Source: Antilocapra americana
Lineage: Eukaryota > Chordata > Mammalia > Artiodactyla > Antilocapridae
Length of the DNA: 64,000 nt
Reading direction: 5' to 3'
NCBI GenBank assembly: GCA_007570785.1
Contig: ML662449.1
Coordinates: forward strand, 9,229,587 to 9,293,586
Position numbers and translations under genes: made by a program. The notes under the pieces are model-generated. The model searched no databases. It worked only from the letters and a program-made list of their open reading frames with translations, and was not told the origin of the DNA. Position 1 is the stretch's first letter; each line of letters begins with the position of its first letter. Shown here piece by piece: positions 59,754 through 64,000 of the stretch.

Positions 59754-60635
59754 GAGTCTCTTCCCAATCTTAGATTCTGTGATAACTGTGTGAATTGAAC
59801 CAGTTAAAATTGATTTTAGTAGTCCTGTGAGGTAAGTTTTTAATGTCCCAAATACTTAAAAATTAGAGTCAGTTAGGATATTAGTTTGTAAAAGATTTGA
59901 AATAACTGCTCACTACTTGATTGACTAAAGTCAGAAGGATGGTTTTTTAGAGTGATTTAAATGTATGGACACAGTCACAAAGCACATTGAAACCAGCCCT
60001 GTTCTTAGAACATGCATCTACAATTTAATTAACCTGTACACCTAAATGGGATGGCTGCTGTGCACATTTTAATAAACAAATATTTCTGTGCCCATTGGTC
60101 TTGTCCATTTTCCTGTCTGTGACTTGTTAACCTTGGGTACATAAAGAGAAGCAGTGGAATGTGTTGCCCTCTTGGGAGTCCTGGGGAGCCGTGCCACTGC
60201 TGCTGTTCCCAGCCAAGGTCAGAAACTAGGCCATGTCTTTGCATAGTCCTGCTTGCAGACATATAGAATTGATATTTCTTAAGTAGGCACTAACTCAAAC
60301 ATACCAACCACAGACCAGCGCCTGCTCTCATTATTTGTTACGTTGACTTTATTGGTTGCTAAATAGCTTGACAGACACCCCTAAAGACAGGGTTCATAAT
60401 CCACGATTTTTAAATACTAGATATTTAGGTAAAGTAAAACAAACATCTGATGACCATAATTTCCTTTTTCATTTCCATGTAGCCTTTAGATACATGTTCA
60501 GAAAGATCATGAAATGTGGCCTTTTCATTATTTCTGTTTCAGTGTTTCATGAGGATATGAAGAACATTTTGAGAGGGAGGTTGTCAATGCACTCAGCTGA
60601 AAATAGTACCATTGTGTGCAGATTCCACTTATAAC
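59754..60635. other. Unassigned sequence
   Basis: No gene or named repeat. Confidence 0.35.
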
Positions 60636-60645
60636 ACATATGTAA

Positions 60646-60876
60646 AGAAAAGAAAGAGAAAGAAAGTGAAGTCGCTCAGTCATGTCCATCTTTGGATCTT
60701 TGTGATCCCATGGACTGTAGCCTGCCAGGCTCCTCTGTCCATGGGGCTTTCCAGGCAAGAATAATGGAGTGGGTTGCCATTTCCTTCCCCAGGGGATCTT
60801 CCCGACCCAGGGATCGAAGCCAGGTCTCCCACACTGTAGGCAGACTCTTTACCATCTGAGACACCAGGGAAGCCCA
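60646..60876 (-). mobile_element. Bov-tA SINE with (GAAA)n tail
   Basis: Antisense; a purine-rich GAAAGA tail at the left, core CAGGCAAGAATAATGGAGTG, head ACACCAGGGAAGCCC. ACATATGTAA at 60636-60645 and 60879-60888 is the target duplication. Confidence 0.92.
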
Positions 60877-60888
60877 ATACATATGTAA

Positions 60889-62393
60889 GGTCTGATAAAA
60901 CCTTATTAATGTGCAACAATTTAGGCAAATTCTAATTATAGAATTCCTATAAATTAATACAGTACTGCTTCTTTCACATGAATTGAGTGAGACACTTTCT
61001 TATTCAGAGGTGTTTTCTAAACAAGAATATCAGTTGTTTGTAAGTAAATAGGTGCTTTGAAAGTGTTTGAAAGAAGTTTATTCACTAAGATAACTGCTGG
61101 TTTTAGAATTATTTTTACTTTTCTATTTGAGGAAGCAAACTTTCCCCACCTAAGGAAAAAAAAGAAACTTCTACCTGAAAATACACACAATGTTTGAATC
61201 AGCAGTGTATGAATCAAATTTTTGTTATATATTAGGAAATGTCATAAACTCAGAAATATATTAAATGTGTTTTGGTAAAAATTAGTATGACTCCCCCAGA
61301 CTGATTCAGATGCATCCAGTTAGGTAATTAATTAGTTGGTCTAAAATTTCCTGAGTTCAACAATGAGTTTTTTCTAAACTTTTTGGATATTTTTGCCCCA
61401 TCTTCTATTAGCCAGGATCATACTTAAACATCCTGAGATGTCGCAGAGAACAGAGAACTGGATGGTAGGCAAGAAACTGGGGTTCTGAGACTTAGGTTGG
61501 ATTTCTATTTGAACATTTAAGAAGCAATGACATGAAGAACTGCAAGCCAGCCTATCCCATTGGCCTATGGCAAGAATGACCCCAACCGTAACTATGGAAA
61601 AAAGTTGACTTCTCTTAAAGGAAGATATTGGATCAACCCATCTTTGTTATTTATATTCATATCCTTAATGCAATTATAATTAATAAAGTTATATAAGCTG
61701 AAGTCCTTCATTCACAACTCCCTTGTGTGGGCAAAGCAGACAATAAAAAACAAGAAATAATTGATCTGTAGTATGGTTTTAGTTTCTCTCCATACCCTCT
61801 CAGAGTTAGGAGTCTGAATCTTGTTCAGTGTGAGAGAAATCTGTCTAGAGGCTGGGAAGAAGCACTGGGATAAATTCACTAGGTCTTGATGAGGTAGTAA
61901 ACATCCTGTCACATTTCAGGGTGAAATAGATCTTCAACAAGACATTCACCCCTCAACTACCCACCTCTACTATTTCACAACTTGTATTCCCAGAACATGA
62001 GTATCAAGATTTCATTTGCCTTGGAGCCTTTCCAGAAATTAACAGTGTTAAGAACCATTCTATTAAGTCAGGATGGTGTCCAATAAAAGCAATGAATGAT
62101 AGGAAAATGGACCGTTTTAATGCAGTTCAGTAAAACCGTCGTGAATGTTCTTAATTATGCAATTCCATCCTTTCTGTGTAATTGGCTCATTCGATTTTTT
62201 TCTCTCATGGTATAGAATAAACCGAATTGGGGGTCAGAGCCTTTTAACATTGTTATATTTGACTAATATTTGAAGATGATGAGGTAAAACACATAAGAGT
62301 ATAGAATGATATGGGCTTCCCTAGACGAGTAGAGAGACTAAACTCTTATAGGACTGGCGAGAACAAAAAAATAATTGTACCTTCCAGAGGCCA
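60889..62393. other. Unassigned sequence, no gene seen
   Basis: About 1.5 kb, AT-rich. 62050-62260 is repeat-free and includes several CpG sites (ACCGTTTTAATGCAG, AAACCGTCGTGAATG) and TTAATTATGCAATT, a possible conserved element. Confidence 0.4.
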
Positions 62394-62428
62394 CCAAACT
62401 CTGCAAAAATAGAGCACTCTATTTTTAA
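62394..62428. repeat. Left copy of a long flanking duplication
   Basis: 35 bases starting CCAAACTCTG and ending CTATTTTTAA. They match 62847-62885 apart from a 4-base indel and two substitutions. Confidence 0.8.
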
Positions 62429-62846
62429 CTTTATTTTATTTTTTGCTGAAGTGTAGTTAATTTACAAACTTGTGTTAGTATCAGGTATAGAGTAAAGTGA
62501 TTTAGTTACAAACATATATGTATATGTCTGTGTTCTTTTTTATTCTTTTCTATCATAGTTTGTTATAAGATAATGAATATAGTTCTCTGCTGTTCAGTAG
62601 GTCCTTATCTAGTAGTGTATATCTGTTAATCCCATACTCCTAATTTATGCCTCCCCTTCTTTCCCCTTTGGTAACCATAAGTTTGTTTTCCATGTCTGTG
62701 AGTCTATTTCCGTTTTGTAAAAGTTCATTTGTACTATTTTTTATATTCCATATATAAGTGATATTGCGATACATGTCTTCCTCTTTTTGACTTACTTCAC
62801 TTAGTATGATAACATCTAGAACAGAGTCACATAAAACAGAAAACAG
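62429..62846 (-). mobile_element. Artiodactyl L1 3' end in a long target duplication
   Basis: Antisense L1 3' UTR: T-rich left end, TGCTGAAGTGTAGTTAATTT, GGTCCTTATCTAGTAGTGTA, ATATTCCATATATAAGTGAT. It breaks off near the end of ORF2. The minus-strand ORF at 62640-62879 is the degenerate ORF2 end and UTR, not a gene. Confidence 0.8.
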
Positions 62847-62885
62847 CCAAACTCTGTTTACAAAAACAGAGCACTCCATTTTTAA
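62847..62885. repeat. Right copy of a long flanking duplication
   Basis: 39 bases matching 62394-62428 with TTTA added after CTCTG and two substitutions (ATAGAG/ACAGAG, CTCTA/CTCCA). Confidence 0.8.
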
Positions 62886-62889
62886 AATG

Positions 62890-63115
62890 TTTATTCCTTT
62901 GGTTTTAAATGGTTACTATAACCACATGATTCCAAAATTCAAATGGTACAAAAGGGTATAGTGAAAAATCTCCCTCCTTCCTGACATCCAAAGCAACCAA
63001 TGCTATCAGGTGTGCATGGTGCTATCGGGTGTGCATGGTGCTCTCAGAGATATTTTATGTACATTCAAGCAAATATGTGTAAACTCTCAACTGTTTTTCT
63101 CTTTGCATGTGTGGC
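62890..63115 (-). mobile_element. Ancient L1M-type 3' UTR fragment
   Basis: Antisense: AATTCAAATGGTACAAAAGG, GTGAAAAATCTCCCTCCTTC, CAGAGATATTTTATGTACAT are typical phrases of old L1M 3' UTRs. Confidence 0.65.
63001..63046. repeat. Short tandem repeat, 19-bp unit, 2.4 copies
   Basis: TGCTATCAGGTGTGCATGG, then TGCTATCGGGTGTGCATGG, then TGCTCTCAG. It lies inside the old L1 fragment. Confidence 0.9.
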
Positions 63116-63351
63116 AGCATTCTCCATTAGGAGTCTATATTTGAACATTCAGATACTGGGAGCACAGACGAGCAAACCAAGCCCTGTCAGGAAATTTACC
63201 TTTCTGTGATGGGAAGTGGGCAAAAACAAAAAATGAACGAGATTATTTCAGAAAACGTATATGATCTGATTTCCCCACAAAACATGTATGTGAGGATGTG
63301 GGAGTTGACACACAATTCATAAACATGCTGATCCTTCATTGTAATTTGAGT
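63116..63351. other. Unassigned sequence
   Basis: Nothing recognised. Confidence 0.3.
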
Positions 63352-63550
63352 AAGTGTGTACTCAGTTGCTTAGTTGTGTCAGACTCTTCGTGACCCCATG
63401 GAGCCTGCCAGACTCCTCTGTCCAGGGGGTTTCCCAGGCAAGAATACTGGAGTGGATAGCCATTTCCTCCTCCAGGAGATATTCCTGACCCAGGGTTTGA
63501 ACCTGGGTCTTCTGCATTGCAGGCAGATTCTTTACCACTGGGGAAACCCC
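63352..63550 (-). mobile_element. Bov-tA SINE
   Basis: Antisense, nearly full length; core CAGGCAAGAATACTGGAGTG, head region CCACTGGGGAAACCCC at the right. Confidence 0.9.
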
Positions 63551-64000
63551 TTTGGTGACCCCAAATATCAAATGTATGCACAACGCTGCCTGACAATGCT
63601 TGAGACCTTTATTTTGCATAGCAAAAGGTGTAGATAAGAGAGGCCCTAAAAATTTCACTCCCAGATATGATATTTCATAGAATATTTACTAAGAGGCTGG
63701 GATTATGATGTTGACACGTGATTCTCATGTACTCACCATTACGATAATATCTTAGTCATTCTATAAAACCAGCAAATTGGATATGGAGAATTAGACTGTT
63801 CTCTTATTGTGGTAGAACTCTCCCAAGATATCTACTTGCAGTTTTCCTATAGGTGTGCAAAAATGTCTATTTTTACTTCTTTAAAATAATTGAGTTTTCT
63901 GGTTAGTTTATCTATGTTGTTACTTCTAAGAGTGGCAAAAAACATATCAATTGAGCTTTGGATTTATGCCAGATGGAATTCTCCTGAAAGTAATAAATTA
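63551..64000. other. Unassigned sequence
   Basis: AT-rich right edge, no gene or named repeat. Confidence 0.35.

Noticed and set aside
1..64000. CRISPR arrays, operons or other prokaryotic systems
   Set aside because: Composition, SINE/LINE content and absence of long ORFs show vertebrate nuclear DNA; no regularly spaced repeats are present.

Overview
The window is vertebrate, and specifically ruminant (bovid), nuclear DNA. It carries Bov-tA/BovA tRNA-derived SINEs, the RTE-type LINE BovB, bovine-type L1 and CHR-type SINEs, together with old mammalian repeats (MIR, L2, MER5/MER20, MaLR-like LTRs). The sequence alone does not separate cattle from sheep, goat or buffalo. All family names come from recognising sequence motifs, not from a database search.

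I find no intact cellular gene, exon chain, tRNA, rRNA or snRNA gene, CRISPR array or CpG island. Open frames that encode a recognisable protein belong to retrotransposons: L1 ORF2 C-termini at 2-430 (+) and 31290-31802 (-), the BovB endonuclease region at 1309-2292 (+), and BovB reverse-transcriptase remnants near 39.7-40.4 kb and 53.8-54.1 kb. The many short ORFs containing RQEYWSG-type peptides are translations of antisense Bov-tA copies. The window reads as intergenic or deep intronic DNA.

Layout. 1-2.7 kb: L1 3' end, SINE, BovB fragment, microsatellite, L1 fragment. 4.3-7 kb: an antisense L1 invaded by SINEs and by a BovB copy with a 36-bp target duplication. 7-16 kb: mostly unassigned sequence with a few SINEs. 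16-19.7 kb: degraded L1, L2 split by an LTR, and a young L1 3' end. 20-30 kb: largely repeat-poor, including a CpG-richer stretch at 24-24.6 kb that may be a conserved regulatory element. 30-34.5 kb: a dense retroelement cluster, including a very short L1 5'-UTR insertion with a poly(A) tail and perfect target duplication. 34.5-37.8 kb: mostly unassigned. 37.8-45.2 kb: nested L1, BovB and SINE insertions. 45.2-64 kb: long unassigned stretches broken by SINEs, an unnamed ruminant LTR, a BovB copy, microsatellites and L1 fragments.

No genes act together here. Interactions are between retrotransposons: Bov-tA SINEs share their 3' tail with BovB, and L1-type machinery explains the poly(A) insertions. 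The most unusual items are the L1 5'-UTR mini-insertion (32019-32298), two insertions flanked by unusually long direct repeats (5899-6608 and 62394-62885), two copies of an unnamed LTR 27 kb apart, and inverted TG/CA tracts around a SINE (38547-38880).
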